In this document: one piece after another, positions 9,901 to 19,550 of the stretch | How positions within the stretch are numbered: the first letter of the stretch is position 1 | Layout: every line of letters begins with the position of its first letter | Translations under genes and position numbers: made by a program | Notes under the pieces: model-generated | Database searches by the model: none | Seen by the model: only the letters and a program-made list of their open reading frames with translations | What the model was told of the DNA's origin: nothing | Origin: Ustilago trichophora | Lineage: Eukaryota; Basidiomycota; Ustilaginomycetes; Ustilaginales; Ustilaginaceae | Direction: 5' to 3' | Length of the DNA: 64,000 bases | NCBI GenBank assembly: GCA_900323505.1 | Contig: OOIN01000015.1 | Coordinates: 124,001-188,000 of the forward strand

Positions 9901-12837
9901 CTCCAGCAGCGAGGACTCTCAAATCGTCGTCCTGGCAGCCTGCTGATCGACACTACCAACCGACAGACGCCCAGTCCCTCCAGCCGTCTCACCCGCCGCT
10001 CTTCGGCTTCTTTTTTAGGCTACAACAAGAGCGACGGCACGAGGTCTGCAGGGATCTCACCGCTCGCTCACGGCCGTACACGATCGATTTCGCAGTCTTC
10101 CTCGCTGGACTTTGCCTCGGCCTTGCCGTCGCAGCTGTCGCAGACGAGGGGACCAAGGCCGCTCTCGTTGACTGGCTCCGTTCCGCCCTCGCCTACGCTC
10201 AAGGCCTTCGAGCCCGATTCGGCGGCGAACTATGAACGCAAAGTGGCATCGCTCGAAAAGGAAACGATGCGATTGCAGGAGGCGCTCAAGGATCGCGATG
10301 ACGAGATCAGGGCGCTCGAGACAACATTGCGTAGCAAGAGACAGTCTTTGGTGCCCTCTGCTGGCGTTTCGCCGTCCAAGGCGGAACACGGGTTTTCGTT
10401 GGACAGTGAAGCAGCACGTGGAGACGAGGGAGAGCAGATGCTGCTCGTCCCTGCTCACCCTACCGCTAATGGGGTTGAGGCGGGCGCACTCACTCCTGCT
10501 ACTGAGAAAGAGCTGGAAGCTATCCGACGTGTCATGGCAGAGAACGCTCCCAGTGGTGAGGGAGCAGCCGATTCGAACGGCACCCAAATGCTGGACGACC
10601 TCATGCGATCTATGGCCCGCAAGGAGACACAACACCGCGAGACAGTCGAAAGCATGTCATCCGAGCTTGCTTCGCTCCGAAAGCAGAACGAGACCCTCGA
10701 GGCACTGTCGAGGGACCAGATGGCCAACATGTCCCTCGAGATCGAGGAACTACGTGCTCAGCTTGCTGCCAAGTCAGTCAAAGATGCCGAGATTCCCAAA
10801 TCCAGCGCGAGCGGGCGCAGCCTTGCTGACGAGCTCAACGCCGCTTCGTTGGCCGAAAACGACGAGGCCCATGCTGCAGCTCAGGCTGAACTCGAACGTC
10901 TCAAAGAGGAACATGCCGCTGCGATCGAGTCTCTCAAGGAAGAACACGAAAGCAGCCTGCAAAAGCTGGCACAGCAGCATGCCGAGAGCTTGAGCAAGGT
11001 CGAGGCATCTACCAGCTCCAGGTCGATCCCTGGAGGCTTTGGTGAAAGTGAGGATGAAACCGACCACGCTCAGATTCTGGCGCAGGTCAAGGAGGGACAT
11101 GCTCAAGAGCTCGCCAAGCTCAAGGAAGACGCGAATCTGAACCTGTCCAAGGCGCTCGAGGCACAAGCCGCCCAGCATGAGAGCATCGTCGCTGAGCACG
11201 CTGCCAAGCTGGCCAGCCGGGATGTCGAGTCGAAGCAGACCCTCGAAGCTGCGGAACGGGAGCACAATGCCCAGCTGCAAGCTTTGCGAGACAGCCACTC
11301 CAAGGCTCTGCAAGAGCTCAAGATGGAGCTCGAGGCCCAACATCTCTCCGCTTTGTCTGTAGCAGCACGCGAGGCTGAAGCTGACGCCGCCGCCAAACAT
11401 GCCGCCGAGCTCGAGAAGCTTCAACAGCAGCATTCTGGCTCTGCGACACAGTTGGAGGCGCAGCTCGCTGCCCTCAAGGTCGAGCACGCCAGTGCGCTGG
11501 ACAAGGTCAAGTCTGAACACACCGCCAAGCTCGACCGCACCCTTTTGGATCTGCAAATCGTCAACAGCGACCGAGACGAGACTCGCCATGCCTACGAGGA
11601 GCTGCACGCCAAGCATCAGGATCTGCTCACCAAGATCGACATCGACCCGCACGAGGTGGAGACACTGCGAGCCGAGCTGAACGATACCAGCGATGCGCTG
11701 GTGACGCTCGAAGCTGCCTTGACCGAGGCGCAGGAAGAACGCGACCAGCTCTTGATCGAAATCGAGACCATTCGACAAGAGTCGGAGCTGCAGCAGCAGG
11801 ATGCGTCGATCGTCTCGAACAGTGGTGTCACGCGCAATGCGGCCGCAACCAGTCCTGCCGATGCGGCGCTGAAGCGGGAGTTGGAGTCTCACAAGTCGAT
11901 GCTGTCCAAGACGAGGGGGGATATGACCAAGCTCAAAGCGGAACTGCAGGCAGCGCGGGACGAGTGTACACGTCACGAGCAGTCGGTCAAGGATTTGCAG
12001 CTGCGTCTGGCCACCTCGGAGACGAGGTCGGTACGCTCGCACGGCAGTGGTAGTTTCGGGCAACTGAGTCAGAGCGAACACGATGCTGCGGCCACTGCTG
12101 CCGCGCTGACCAATGGAGCGCGTTCGCCGATCAACGGTCGACGCACTTCGGATTACGAGCTCAACACGCTGGATCTGCGCAACCATCGTCCGAGCTTGGG
12201 TTCTGTCAAGCCTCCGCCGCCGACCCCTCCGCCTAACATGCCTCCTCCGCCGACACCCGCTGGAGCTGCACCAGGTCGCAGCTCCGCCGGCATCCGTACC
12301 TCGACTTCATCGGCCATGACGCGGCCCGAATCCCCGGCCAACGTTGGCGCAGGCATGATGACTCGTTCCTCGTCCATGACCTCTGTCCACTCGCCTGCCG
12401 GCCACATGATGGGCACTGGTCCGGCTCCCGACGTGAAACTCACGCGTCTACTCTCTGAACAAGCCGAAGAGATCAAAAACCTTGCCAAGCAGCTCAACCA
12501 CTGCGAAGGCGACCTGCAGGCCAACATTGATCTGGTGGCAACGCTGGAAGCGGCGCTCAACGACAGCGAGCGCAACTTGCGCAAGAGCCGAGTGCAGTTG
12601 GCTGAGGTGACACGGGAGAGGGAGAGATACGCTAGTGAAGCCAACGCGATGCGTGCGCAGCTGAATACGGCGCAGAGCGAGGTGGAGAACGTGCGGAACA
12701 GCGTTATGCTGGAGAAGCAAGGGTATGAGAGTAAGATTGAGGAAGAGAGACAGGCGAAAGAGAGAGCGAGGAAGGCATTGGAGGCGAGATTGGAGGAGGT
12801 GAGCAAGCGCAAGAGTAACAAGTTGTTCTGCTTGTGA
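6982..12837 (+). CDS. Large kinesin with N-terminal motor, probably kinesin-4 family
   Basis: 1951 residues from an ATG at 6982, no intron. The motor occupies about residues 20-490: VQVAVRIRP, the P-loop GQTSSGKS (124-131), switch I SSRSHAIFSITL, switch II DLAGSERLKRT, then HIPYRDSKLTRLLQDSLGG and NTLQYANRARNIKNKAELNE, the last being the start of the neck. The P-loop neighbourhood (AYGQTSSGKSYTMGT) and the neck (LNEVEVGWDDVDYLQTLV) are of the type seen in fungal kinesin-4/chromokinesins. An insert of about 80 Gly/Ser/Pro-rich residues sits between switch I and switch II. The rest is a very long coiled coil (about 520-1850), broken by Ser/Pro-rich linkers around 985-1100 and a PPPPTPPPNMPPPPTP segment near 1745. 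Role: plus-end-directed microtubule motor; cargo unknown. Confidence 0.93.
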   Translation: MSRTREASGASTPSIPNTTSVQVAVRIRPVTNADQSNIPPRWQKSILTASSANSVTVEPGSSPPAGPGGGGGSSSSTLSRDKRQAFSFDRVFSPADGQPEIFTVAEPLIDRFMEGYNVTILAYGQTSSGKSYTMGTSAGDEVDYEGLVSGRAADPQMGIIPRAVARIFAAMRANKASGTQYSAKVSFIEIYNEDLIDLLGDAVDGDARPHVQIREGKNGQIIWSGLREVKVSNVAEVMNHLLQGSSVRRTNETDMNAQSSRSHAIFSITLTQKKWVGSGPPPNAAPPSSFGGRSTPGGRAVSSLSRASGIPMAGRVASPSFGRRTPSGIPALGGRSSSIGLRPASALGDAGDDSISGAGADGEWVTVSSKFHFVDLAGSERLKRTAAQGERVKEGISINSGLHALGNVISALGDPAKARRATHIPYRDSKLTRLLQDSLGGNAHTLMIACVSPTEYNVSETVNTLQYANRARNIKNKAELNEVEVGWDDVDYLQTLVQRLRKELSIIKGVGKGAVDLDDPRNKDATRTTQREILAWQDKYASLSQKHSQLTAEVTQLRTQLDPSKQDGSEQDFFRAAEPIIVEYEKSIDALEGQLNLTKAALAYVEDIANEREAQIEQQSSQLEIIGEELEEKETTVAELQSRLNKLQERESSAEVYARELEARLEAVGSRGDTDSAVLAELQKEVARLKEVETSSEQYIKDLEAKLASSEESATTLARKVAQMEAELEKRDEDYRNLLSRFELLDNGKETQAIAAELEAKNVEVQDLEARLAVATTKHQSLASRFDSLSAQHEELSKVNDAHEEEKKSLSQQIKELQVAAAAGVAAGSVGGALLGAATKANTNGDDEHSTQKAVADDSTTAAANQDTVNAATKDLEERLAGLQEEMRAVCDSESSIRAELELTKQKYKEALSEIGDLNTQLTEIKLNGGLPADLEHNSFQLDKDSGDDEQLEVLDSQVDENQPPQTPGRGSNLQQRGLSNRRPGSLLIDTTNRQTPSPSSRLTRRSSASFLGYNKSDGTRSAGISPLAHGRTRSISQSSSLDFASALPSQLSQTRGPRPLSLTGSVPPSPTLKAFEPDSAANYERKVASLEKETMRLQEALKDRDDEIRALETTLRSKRQSLVPSAGVSPSKAEHGFSLDSEAARGDEGEQMLLVPAHPTANGVEAGALTPATEKELEAIRRVMAENAPSGEGAADSNGTQMLDDLMRSMARKETQHRETVESMSSELASLRKQNETLEALSRDQMANMSLEIEELRAQLAAKSVKDAEIPKSSASGRSLADELNAASLAENDEAHAAAQAELERLKEEHAAAIESLKEEHESSLQKLAQQHAESLSKVEASTSSRSIPGGFGESEDETDHAQILAQVKEGHAQELAKLKEDANLNLSKALEAQAAQHESIVAEHAAKLASRDVESKQTLEAAEREHNAQLQALRDSHSKALQELKMELEAQHLSALSVAAREAEADAAAKHAAELEKLQQQHSGSATQLEAQLAALKVEHASALDKVKSEHTAKLDRTLLDLQIVNSDRDETRHAYEELHAKHQDLLTKIDIDPHEVETLRAELNDTSDALVTLEAALTEAQEERDQLLIEIETIRQESELQQQDASIVSNSGVTRNAAATSPADAALKRELESHKSMLSKTRGDMTKLKAELQAARDECTRHEQSVKDLQLRLATSETRSVRSHGSGSFGQLSQSEHDAAATAAALTNGARSPINGRRTSDYELNTLDLRNHRPSLGSVKPPPPTPPPNMPPPPTPAGAAPGRSSAGIRTSTSSAMTRPESPANVGAGMMTRSSSMTSVHSPAGHMMGTGPAPDVKLTRLLSEQAEEIKNLAKQLNHCEGDLQANIDLVATLEAALNDSERNLRKSRVQLAEVTRERERYASEANAMRAQLNTAQSEVENVRNSVMLEKQGYESKIEEERQAKERARKALEARLEEVSKRKSNKLFCL

Positions 12838-14025
12838 GTTGGAGATGGATCCGAGAAGAAGTGAGGCAGATGGTTAGTTTTGTTATGGGATTCCAATTCA
12901 GAGCAGCAGTCTTTACACACATTTGATGCTGAGTCTAGTCATCTGTACACCACGCTCTCTTTGCGATTAAAGTACATCTTGTTCAGACGCTGTCTCTCTT
13001 ATTCGTCATTAGCGCTGAAGAGTACCACTGTGAGGGTGCAAGGTGCTGTTAACTGAGCGGTGTCGGCCATGTCGGTGTCAAAGCCAATCGATCTTGACCC
13101 GATTGATGTCCAAAAACCCACACAAACGCACGCACGCACGCAGCCGCTAAGAGGCCGGTTGGCTTTCCTTAGAAACAGAGTGAGCCCCTAAAAGTATCTA
13201 ATCAGAATAATAAAGAATTAAAAAAAAAAAAGGAGCAAAAAGAAGAATCTTTTTGGATTCCGAGAGGGATCTGCTGGCAAGTGTGTGTACTGTGTGTGTG
13301 TGTTGGAATGCAACCCGAGACGAGGGCGAATCACGCGGTATTTTTGGAAGCGCCTTTTTGAATGCTTGAGAGCGGAGTTGGAATTCTATGCAAAAAAACA
13401 CATACTCTCATACACACACGGCACAGCACAGCACAGCACAGCATGCTCGTCGCCGATCCAACACGGACTCACAGACACGAACAAGCAGAAATCCTCAGAT
13501 CGATCGGATATGAGGTCTATACGGTAACACTGGTCGCGCCCCCATTCTAAGTCGTCTATGCTGTACTACACAGTACCACGACACGCTCATATCTCTTGTT
13601 GCTTAGTGTTGCCGGAAAGAGATCCGACAAAGAGCAAGTGTGAGGGTTTCGGCTGTGCTGAGATGGCTCGGCAATTCCGCTTCCCTTTTTTTTCGGGCTG
13701 GCTGTGATCTTGGAGGAAAGTCAGAGCAAGCAAAGTCAGAGCAGGATCTGCGTTGAATGCGATTTAGCGATTTTACTCTTTTCTCCACACCACTCTCACT
13801 CACTCCATCCATCATCATCATCATCATCATCTTCTTCTTCTTCTTCTTCCTCCCACTCGTCGATCTTTGGGGTTGCTCCATCATTCATCGTCGCATCACG
13901 CTCTTTCCATCCGATTTGCTCTCACGCTCGTCAACTGCGGGCGATCAACACAGAGCAACAAACACGAGCTCACTCTCCGATCGACGACAAACTATCCATT
14001 GCATCCAATTAGCTACGTGAACAAG
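12838..14025. promoter_or_regulatory. Intergenic region and Sho1 promoter
   Basis: 1.2 kb with no supported gene. It holds the kinesin 3' end, an A-rich tract near 13219-13232, a CA/GT-rich patch at 13275-13300, CACAG repeats near 13420-13440, and the ATC/TTC microsatellite listed separately just before the SHO1 start. Confidence 0.45.
13808..13850. repeat. (ATC)n then (TTC)n trinucleotide microsatellite
   Basis: About seven ATC units run directly into about seven CTT/TTC units. It lies 180-220 bp upstream of the SHO1 start codon, so length variation could affect that promoter or leader. Confidence 0.95.
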
Positions 14026-15137
14026 ATGGCTGGCAAACGTGGTGGTGGCGGACGACTCGATGTTGGGTAAGTGTCTTCCACATCAATCATGAGTAAGGAT
14101 CAGCTCTACTGACACTCTCACACCTCCATCTTGAAATCTTGGTCTCTGCCAGGCTCATCTTTGCCCATAAGATCCTCACCGTCCTCTTCATACTCAGCAC
14201 CGTCGGATGGATCGTCGCCTTCATCGGTCAATGTGCCGCTGAAGCCGGCTCTGGCGGCCGTCAGGGCGTGCTCTGGTTCGCCATCTTCCTCCAGCTCTTC
14301 CTCATTGTCGCCAAATACCTCGGCGTCATGACCGACTCGCTCTCCACCTCTCGACTCCAACTTACCACCTTCACCGCCGTTGCCCTCGTTTTCAGCGTCA
14401 TTGGCATCAACTCGGGCATCTACTCGAACAACTCTGCCGAGGAAGCCGTTGCTGCCGGATGGTTCCTTATCACGCTCACCAACATTGTCTGGCTGCTCTT
14501 CCTCACCACCGAGGACGACTCTCCCCTCTACCCCATCGTCAACATCGCCAACGATGGCGTTACACCCCCTGCTGCACGCGCCAGCGGTGCGAGGTACAAC
14601 GGTGCAGGTGCCGCAAGTGGTCAATCCATGAGGATGGCCGGTGGATCCGGTGGTGGAATTGGCGGTTACGGTGCCGGAAACGCAAGTGCTTACTCTGGCG
14701 GTTTCCAGGGAGGTGCAGGATACCAACCCGCCTACGGCAACAGCCCTTCCGCAGCTGACGTCACCACTGCCAACGGAACCGGTCTCGGTGCACTCAAACT
14801 TTCCTCTGCCTCCATCCGAAGCCGTGGCGCCGCAGCAGACCCAGCAGCTCCAACCTCGGCAGGTCTCAGCCAAGACGCCGCTCCCAGCGTAGCTTCCCAC
14901 GGCGCTCCCGCAAGCCCAGCCCTGGCAGGCGGCAACAAGAGCAGCGACCTCCCAGATTACGGCTACAAGGCACGAGCCCTCTACGCTTACCAGGCCAACG
15001 CCGATGACCCTACCGAAATCAGCTTCAGCAAGGGAGAGGTGCTCGATATCGTCGATAACTCGGGCAAATGGTGGCAGGCGAGAAAGAGCAATGGCGAAAC
15101 GGGCATTGTGCCTAGTAACTATATGCAGTTGCTCTGA
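14026..15137 (+). CDS. SHO1: Sho1 osmosensor (four-TM, SH3 domain), one intron
   Basis: Exon 1 is 14026-14066 (from an ATG, encoding MAGKRGGGGRLDVG), the intron is 14067-14152 (GTAAGT...CTGCCAG, 86 bp) and exon 2 is 14153-15137, giving 341 residues. Four hydrophobic segments fill about residues 15-135 (LIFAHKILTVLFILSTVGW is the first), followed by a long Gly/Ala/Ser-rich cytoplasmic linker. A C-terminal SH3 domain covers about 280-341, with ALYAYQANADD, GEVLDIVDNSGKWWQA and GIVPSNYMQLL as its ALYDY, WW and SNY motifs. Sho1 is the plasma-membrane sensor that docks the MAPKK Pbs2 in the HOG pathway, and in plant-pathogenic smuts it also feeds surface sensing. Length and order match fungal Sho1 closely. 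Confidence 0.96.
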
Positions 15138-15939
15138 AATCGACCCCCCCCCCTCCCCCCCAAAAGACTTCACAACAATAAGTTTCCGTCGATACCCCCT
15201 TACCACCAAGTTCTTGAATCCAAACTCTGCCTTTTCGCAGGAGCAGATTGCTCTTCTTTTATCCTGGAACCCGAACCCTATCTCCCCCATGCACACTCTC
15301 TTTTTCTCTCTCCGCTCCAAAAAATCAAGCTGCAAAGCGTTTGCTACCTCACTTCGACCTTTGCAGTCTCTACACACATTCCCTCTTTGATGTCTCTCGT
15401 ACTTTTCCTTTCGATTGCTCCGGTTCATCTTTGCTGTGCTGCTCTTTCGTTCGTTGATCGCTGATCGAGTTGTTTATTGTGTAAATCATTGTCCCCTTTT
15501 GTCTCTGTTGTTCATTTTGTGCTTTGTGTGTGTGTGGTATACATTCACGGAGAGTGAGAAGGGATGTTGATGGATGCAGGAGGAGAATTTTTCTCGCGCG
15601 AGAGAAATGCTGCTTTTTTATCTTCGGAAGACGGAAGGCTTGCCGATTTTTAAGAAGAAGAACTGCTGTTTTGACTCCATCTTTGACATCTTTCTCGTAC
15701 ACCATCGTTGTTTTACCCCTCACATTGCCCTGTCTCTACCTCCGCAACGGTCCATATTTGAACAGCTGCGACCATTACATCTGCCTGCGATAGGTGAATC
15801 GAAAGACTCTCAATCCGCATCTCATTGATCCGCGCCCGCTTAGTGCGATTTTTACCAGCAGCGCAGACCAAAACCCGCACAAACAGCAACACCTCGACAC
15901 CCCCGACGAACCCCAAACTCCAATAAAAGAAAGCGCAGA
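15138..15939. other. Intergenic region, SHO1 3' flank and mL43 promoter
   Basis: About 800 bp, with a C-rich run right after the SHO1 stop (15145-15160) and T-rich sequence. No gene is supported. Confidence 0.45.
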
Positions 15940-16428
15940 ATGTCATACCTCAAACAGTTCACAAAGATCCTTCGAGGCTCCTTAACCGCCTCCCCTTCAT
16001 CCGCCTCAGGTGGTTCTACCGGCACATTCCATCTACCCTTGCGCAAACTCGTTCTACGATATTCTCAACACAATCCATCCTCCTCCGGTCTTCGAAGCTT
16101 TTTGCTGTCCTCCAAATTCTCCTCCTTAACCCAGACCTACCCTACAGTGGAGTTTGTAGTCGATCAAGCAGGGCGTGAGAAACATCCCCTCGTAACCGGA
16201 TTCTACGCCCAACCAGGAGGTGCAAAGGCCAACCAAGGCGACAGTCAGAGAAGAAAGGATATTAACTTGGCCAATTTGGACGCAAACCAGGTAGAGGCCA
16301 AGATCAAACAAGTGGTAGAGAGCAGTGGAAACAAGATCAAGGCTCTCAAGAGGAGACCTGTGGTCAGTAAGACTGAGGGTGCACGAGGGGTTTGGTCTCA
16401 GTTGCATGACAAGCCGGTCGACATTTAG
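15940..16428 (+). CDS. Mitochondrial large ribosomal subunit protein mL43 (yeast Mrpl51)
   Basis: 162 residues from an ATG at 15940, intronless. It begins directly with the conserved core (MSYLKQFTKILRGS..., then LRKLVLRYSQHNPSSSGLRSFL), with the L51/S25/CI-B8 thioredoxin-like domain continuing through YPTVEFVVDQAGREKHPLV. The basic N-terminus probably also serves as import signal. Family members are 130-160 residues, so length is normal. The product is a structural protein of the mitochondrial 54S subunit. It converges on a secreted-protein gene with 220 bp between stops, and so marks the left boundary of the accessory-looking island. Confidence 0.9.
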   Translation: MSYLKQFTKILRGSLTASPSSASGGSTGTFHLPLRKLVLRYSQHNPSSSGLRSFLLSSKFSSLTQTYPTVEFVVDQAGREKHPLVTGFYAQPGGAKANQGDSQRRKDINLANLDANQVEAKIKQVVESSGNKIKALKRRPVVSKTEGARGVWSQLHDKPVDI

Positions 16429-16648
16429 GTTGGGCCCGATGCCAAAATATATCATAGGTAGCTCTACGATGGAGGTCTCAACTTGCTCGCACACACTGTA
16501 ACATCACATGCATCCGTAAACCTAGGTATCTCTCCCGTTTGCATGGTTAGAAGTGCCATCTTCGTGTTGTTGTGCAGACTTGACAGGAACGTGATAGACC
16601 ACAAATGCAGACGAGAAAGATTTTGTGCCTGGAGGCAAAATGGAAGAA

Positions 16649-17278
16649 CTAAGGCCTGCTCTCGGTGACAGGGCCATTAAAAGTTAGATCGACATGGGCC
16701 CTGATAGGTTCGCCAAACAGCCCTTTGTCTCCGCGTACGTAGTACTCGGGAACACGTCCGAACGACACGCCACCCACAGGGATCTGATCGCCCATCAGGT
16801 AGGTATGGTCGTTGACTTTGAATGCGAGATTGTGGTTCCCTTGATCCGGAAGATTCTTAGACCAATAAGGGGGAGATTTACTCCAGCCAAAGCTCTGTAC
16901 AACTCCTTCGCCTGTTCGGGGGTTGTGGTTAATGCCGACAAGAGACTCAGCATATTTGTGATTAGCCGAAGGAATTTGATAGGTGATAAGATGTAAACGG
17001 GGAGCACGAAAGACAAGCCGACCTGAGTTGGTGCGTCCAAGAAAAGATCCCGAAAGACCCATGTTGTAAATCATGGGCGTGAGTTCGGTCGGTCTGGCAG
17101 TGGCTAGGTCGGCAAGCTCGGAGGGATGGGCCAGACGTAGAGAGGAAGGGAGCTGGGCCAACATTTCCTCCTCCTCTTCAAGAGCCTTTTTCATCGCTTT
17201 CACCTCTTCAGGACCCATGGCCAAGGCGGTGAAATGGGTCAGCAGAGCTGCTAGAGCTATGTAGATGAAGATACGCAT
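16649..17278 (-). CDS. Secreted protein, paralogue A of the divergent pair (candidate effector)
   Basis: 209 residues from an ATG at 17278. A signal peptide is evident (MRIFIYIALAALLTHFTALA, residues 1-20), followed by a short acidic helix-like stretch (KALEEEEEML). The mature part has no Cys and no membrane segment. The C-terminal 130 residues are homologous to the gene at 18617-19366: SFLGRTNSGRLVFRAP aligns with GFLGRTPQGRLVFAAP, SFGWSKS with HLGWSKA, and NLAFKVNDHTYLMGDQIP with DIAIKVGEDKWLVKDDVP. I do not recognise the domain. A TATAAATA box lies 82 bp upstream of the ATG. Inference: a member of a lineage-specific secreted family, possibly a host-interaction effector, since smut genomes often carry such small clusters. 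Confidence 0.82.
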   Translation of the reverse strand: MRIFIYIALAALLTHFTALAMGPEEVKAMKKALEEEEEMLAQLPSSLRLAHPSELADLATARPTELTPMIYNMGLSGSFLGRTNSGRLVFRAPRLHLITYQIPSANHKYAESLVGINHNPRTGEGVVQSFGWSKSPPYWSKNLPDQGNHNLAFKVNDHTYLMGDQIPVGGVSFGRVPEYYVRGDKGLFGEPIRAHVDLTFNGPVTESRP

Positions 17279-17359
17279 GGCTGAGTCAGTGAAAAAACAG
17301 CTAAAGTTGGGTGAAGGGGATGGTATCTAAGGAAGCCATGGAAGCGCTGAGAAGAGGCA

Positions 17360-17367
17360 TATTTATA
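17360..17367 (-). promoter_or_regulatory. TATA box of secreted paralogue A
   Basis: The plus-strand sequence reads TATAAATA on the minus strand, 82 bp before the ATG at 17278. It is a close match to a fungal TATA element. Confidence 0.55.
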
Positions 17368-18530
17368 TCCTTCTTTGTTTGTGGCATAAAGGGGCGTCCG
17401 AAATTGGAGCCAGGTGGCTACAGAAGACTCAAGAGTGGGATGGAACAGTCAGGTCGGGCAGAAAGCAAAAAATTTGAGCATGTGTTCGAGATAGTACGCT
17501 GAGTTACAATGGAATGTGGATGGTTTAGCAGATCTCCAGCCATACCCACCACCCCTAGAAAGAAGAACACCTGCTAAGCAAATGGGCAACTCCCTCACAA
17601 CCTTCCGATCCCCACCCCACAGCTTGACAACGACCAAGTCGGGTTGTGCCAACAATCAACGTGGCCGTGATACCACAGAGGGACGATAAAAAGCTTTGCT
17701 TTGCAGTTCAAAACATGTATTGTGGACTGAAGTTTTGGCTTTGCTGTCGGAATAATGTGCATCGACACTACTTTGACCACGAAGAAGGTCACATTGAGGT
17801 GGAGAGTGACTCAAGAGAAAGATGCTGAAACAATGCCGCAGTTGCAGCGGATGCAACAGAAGACAATGTGATGTGGATGTCACCTTTGCCAGAAAGGCAA
17901 GGCAAATCAAGTTGTTGAGCTTCCGATGCGGTCCGAAGTGGCATGGCCCACGTTGCAGCAACGGTGACAATGATACTTTGCACACAAAAGGGCACAATGA
18001 AAGACCCTTTTCATCACCCCCACCGGCACCACATCTTGCTTTCAAATTGATCTGCAACGTCCCCACACCCACCACCATCGCCGCCGTCGTCATCATTTGA
18101 CCCACCCGCTCTTATCCCGAAACACATTCCTCTGAACACAGTACTGTACATTGATGTCACACCTGTTGACTCAGCTTTTTTTCAAAACATTTGCCGTTTG
18201 TTTCATGGTGGGTTCGATTGATGTTGTCTGCAACCCGATTGTCGCCTATTGTGTTGTGATAAGAGAGAGGCGGGAGCAACGGAGGTTGTAGGGTAGTCCC
18301 ACAGCCTTTGTCGCACTTGGATTTTTTTGGCGGCGATTGTTTGAACAATGGCGTGTGTGTTGCGCGCGCGAGAGAGAGAGGAGAGAGCATCTTGTGACGT
18401 GATGTGATGGTTTATGTGTGATCCGATTGGAAGGGAGGCTTATGATCTTTCCGTTGGCTAGGGAAGAACCGAACTCTGCAAACCACAAAGTTGCTCCGAT
18501 CATGGCTTGCGAGTGGGACAGGGAAAGAGA

Positions 18531-18536
18531 TATAAG
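18531..18536 (+). promoter_or_regulatory. TATA-like box of secreted paralogue B
   Basis: GATATAAGC, 81 bp before the ATG at 18617, almost exactly mirroring the distance seen in the divergent paralogue. Confidence 0.5.
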
Positions 18537-18616
18537 CGGGCTCTCCTTGTCTTTTTCTACCATGAACTTGCAGACACTTCCTCCTCCTCGTTTGAAGAAT
18601 ATCCCTTTTTGCTGTC

Positions 18617-19366
18617 ATGCGGCTCCCTTCCACTTTCCCCCTGGTCCTGACCTGCTTCTTGGGGCTGGCCAACTTCGCCCTGTGCATTCCTTTAGGACCT
18701 GGAAGCTCTCTGTCCGCTGCCGAAAAAGCTGTCCAAGAAGCTGGCGACGACGCTTACCTCGCAGCCTTCCATGCAGCTAACACAAAGCCGCGTCAGCCCT
18801 TCTCAGACTGGTATGCCACGATGGACCTTCACCGGAACCCACCCAATGAAGGTCGACTCAAACCCGCCACCAGCGAACAAAAATTCGATCTGCGCGACAC
18901 GTATTGGGTCAGACTGAAAGAGATTGAACGACTGGGCTTCTTTGGCCGCGACAGTGGATTTTTGGGTAGAACCCCCCAAGGAAGACTCGTCTTTGCTGCT
19001 CCCAAGTTTCACGAGCTCGCTCTCTGGATACCTCATAAAGGGAGCACGTTTAATGAAGAACTCATTGCGATGGCAGGACACAATGGAAAACCGGGCACTC
19101 TGTATCACCTTGGATGGAGTAAGGCTAGAGGTATGGGTCCAACGGATGACCATAGAGATATTGCGATTAAGGTAGGAGAAGATAAATGGCTGGTCAAAGA
19201 TGATGTACCTATCAACAGGATAGCATCGACGAGGGTCGGGAAGGGTTTCGATTGGTCGAAAAAGACCGAGTTGAGTCCACCTATGGAGGCCAATGTCATG
19301 ACTAGATTCGAAGGTCCGGAGGGCTCTGAAATATTCGATGAAGATCAGCGCTATGATACGGATTGA
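18617..19366 (+). CDS. Secreted protein, paralogue B of the divergent pair (candidate effector)
   Basis: 249 residues from an ATG at 18617. A signal peptide covers residues 1-23 (MRLPSTFPLVLTCFLGLANFALC), and the mature chain is Cys-free. The N-terminal 70 mature residues differ from paralogue A. From about residue 115 the two share the block GFLGRTPQGRLVFAAP...HLGWSKA...IAIKVGEDKWLVKDDVP and end similarly (MTRFEGP against LTFNGP). The C-terminus adds a short acidic tail (EIFDEDQRYDTD). No known catalytic motif is apparent. Divergent orientation suggests an inverted duplication, followed by enough change that only the core remains similar. It converges on a third secreted gene with 184 bp between stops. 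Confidence 0.82.
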   Translation: MRLPSTFPLVLTCFLGLANFALCIPLGPGSSLSAAEKAVQEAGDDAYLAAFHAANTKPRQPFSDWYATMDLHRNPPNEGRLKPATSEQKFDLRDTYWVRLKEIERLGFFGRDSGFLGRTPQGRLVFAAPKFHELALWIPHKGSTFNEELIAMAGHNGKPGTLYHLGWSKARGMGPTDDHRDIAIKVGEDKWLVKDDVPINRIASTRVGKGFDWSKKTELSPPMEANVMTRFEGPEGSEIFDEDQRYDTD

Positions 19367-19550
19367 GGAAGGTCGCCAAGTGTCACTTCTTCCCTTCTCT
19401 TAACCATGCTCCCCAAGTGCGGAGCTTCGGTCTGCTCCTCTTTCCTCTTTCCTCTTTCCCTCACAATGCATACACACACAATACTTCCTCTTTCCGGAAA
19501 AGAGTTTAGCACTGTGATCGAAACCAAGTTTACAACCTTGACAGAATGTA

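Larger units (their letters stand above)
17279..18616. promoter_or_regulatory. Divergent 1.3 kb promoter region between the two secreted paralogues
   Basis: No gene. TATA-like boxes flank it: TATAAATA on the minus strand (17367-17360) for the left gene and TATAAG on the plus strand (18531-18536) for the right gene, at 82 and 81 bp from the respective ATGs. An alternating GCGCGC/GAGAGA patch lies near 18361-18385. An upstream ATG at 18562, out of frame with the right-hand gene, lies about 26 bp after its TATA box and so may or may not be in the mRNA. Confidence 0.55.
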
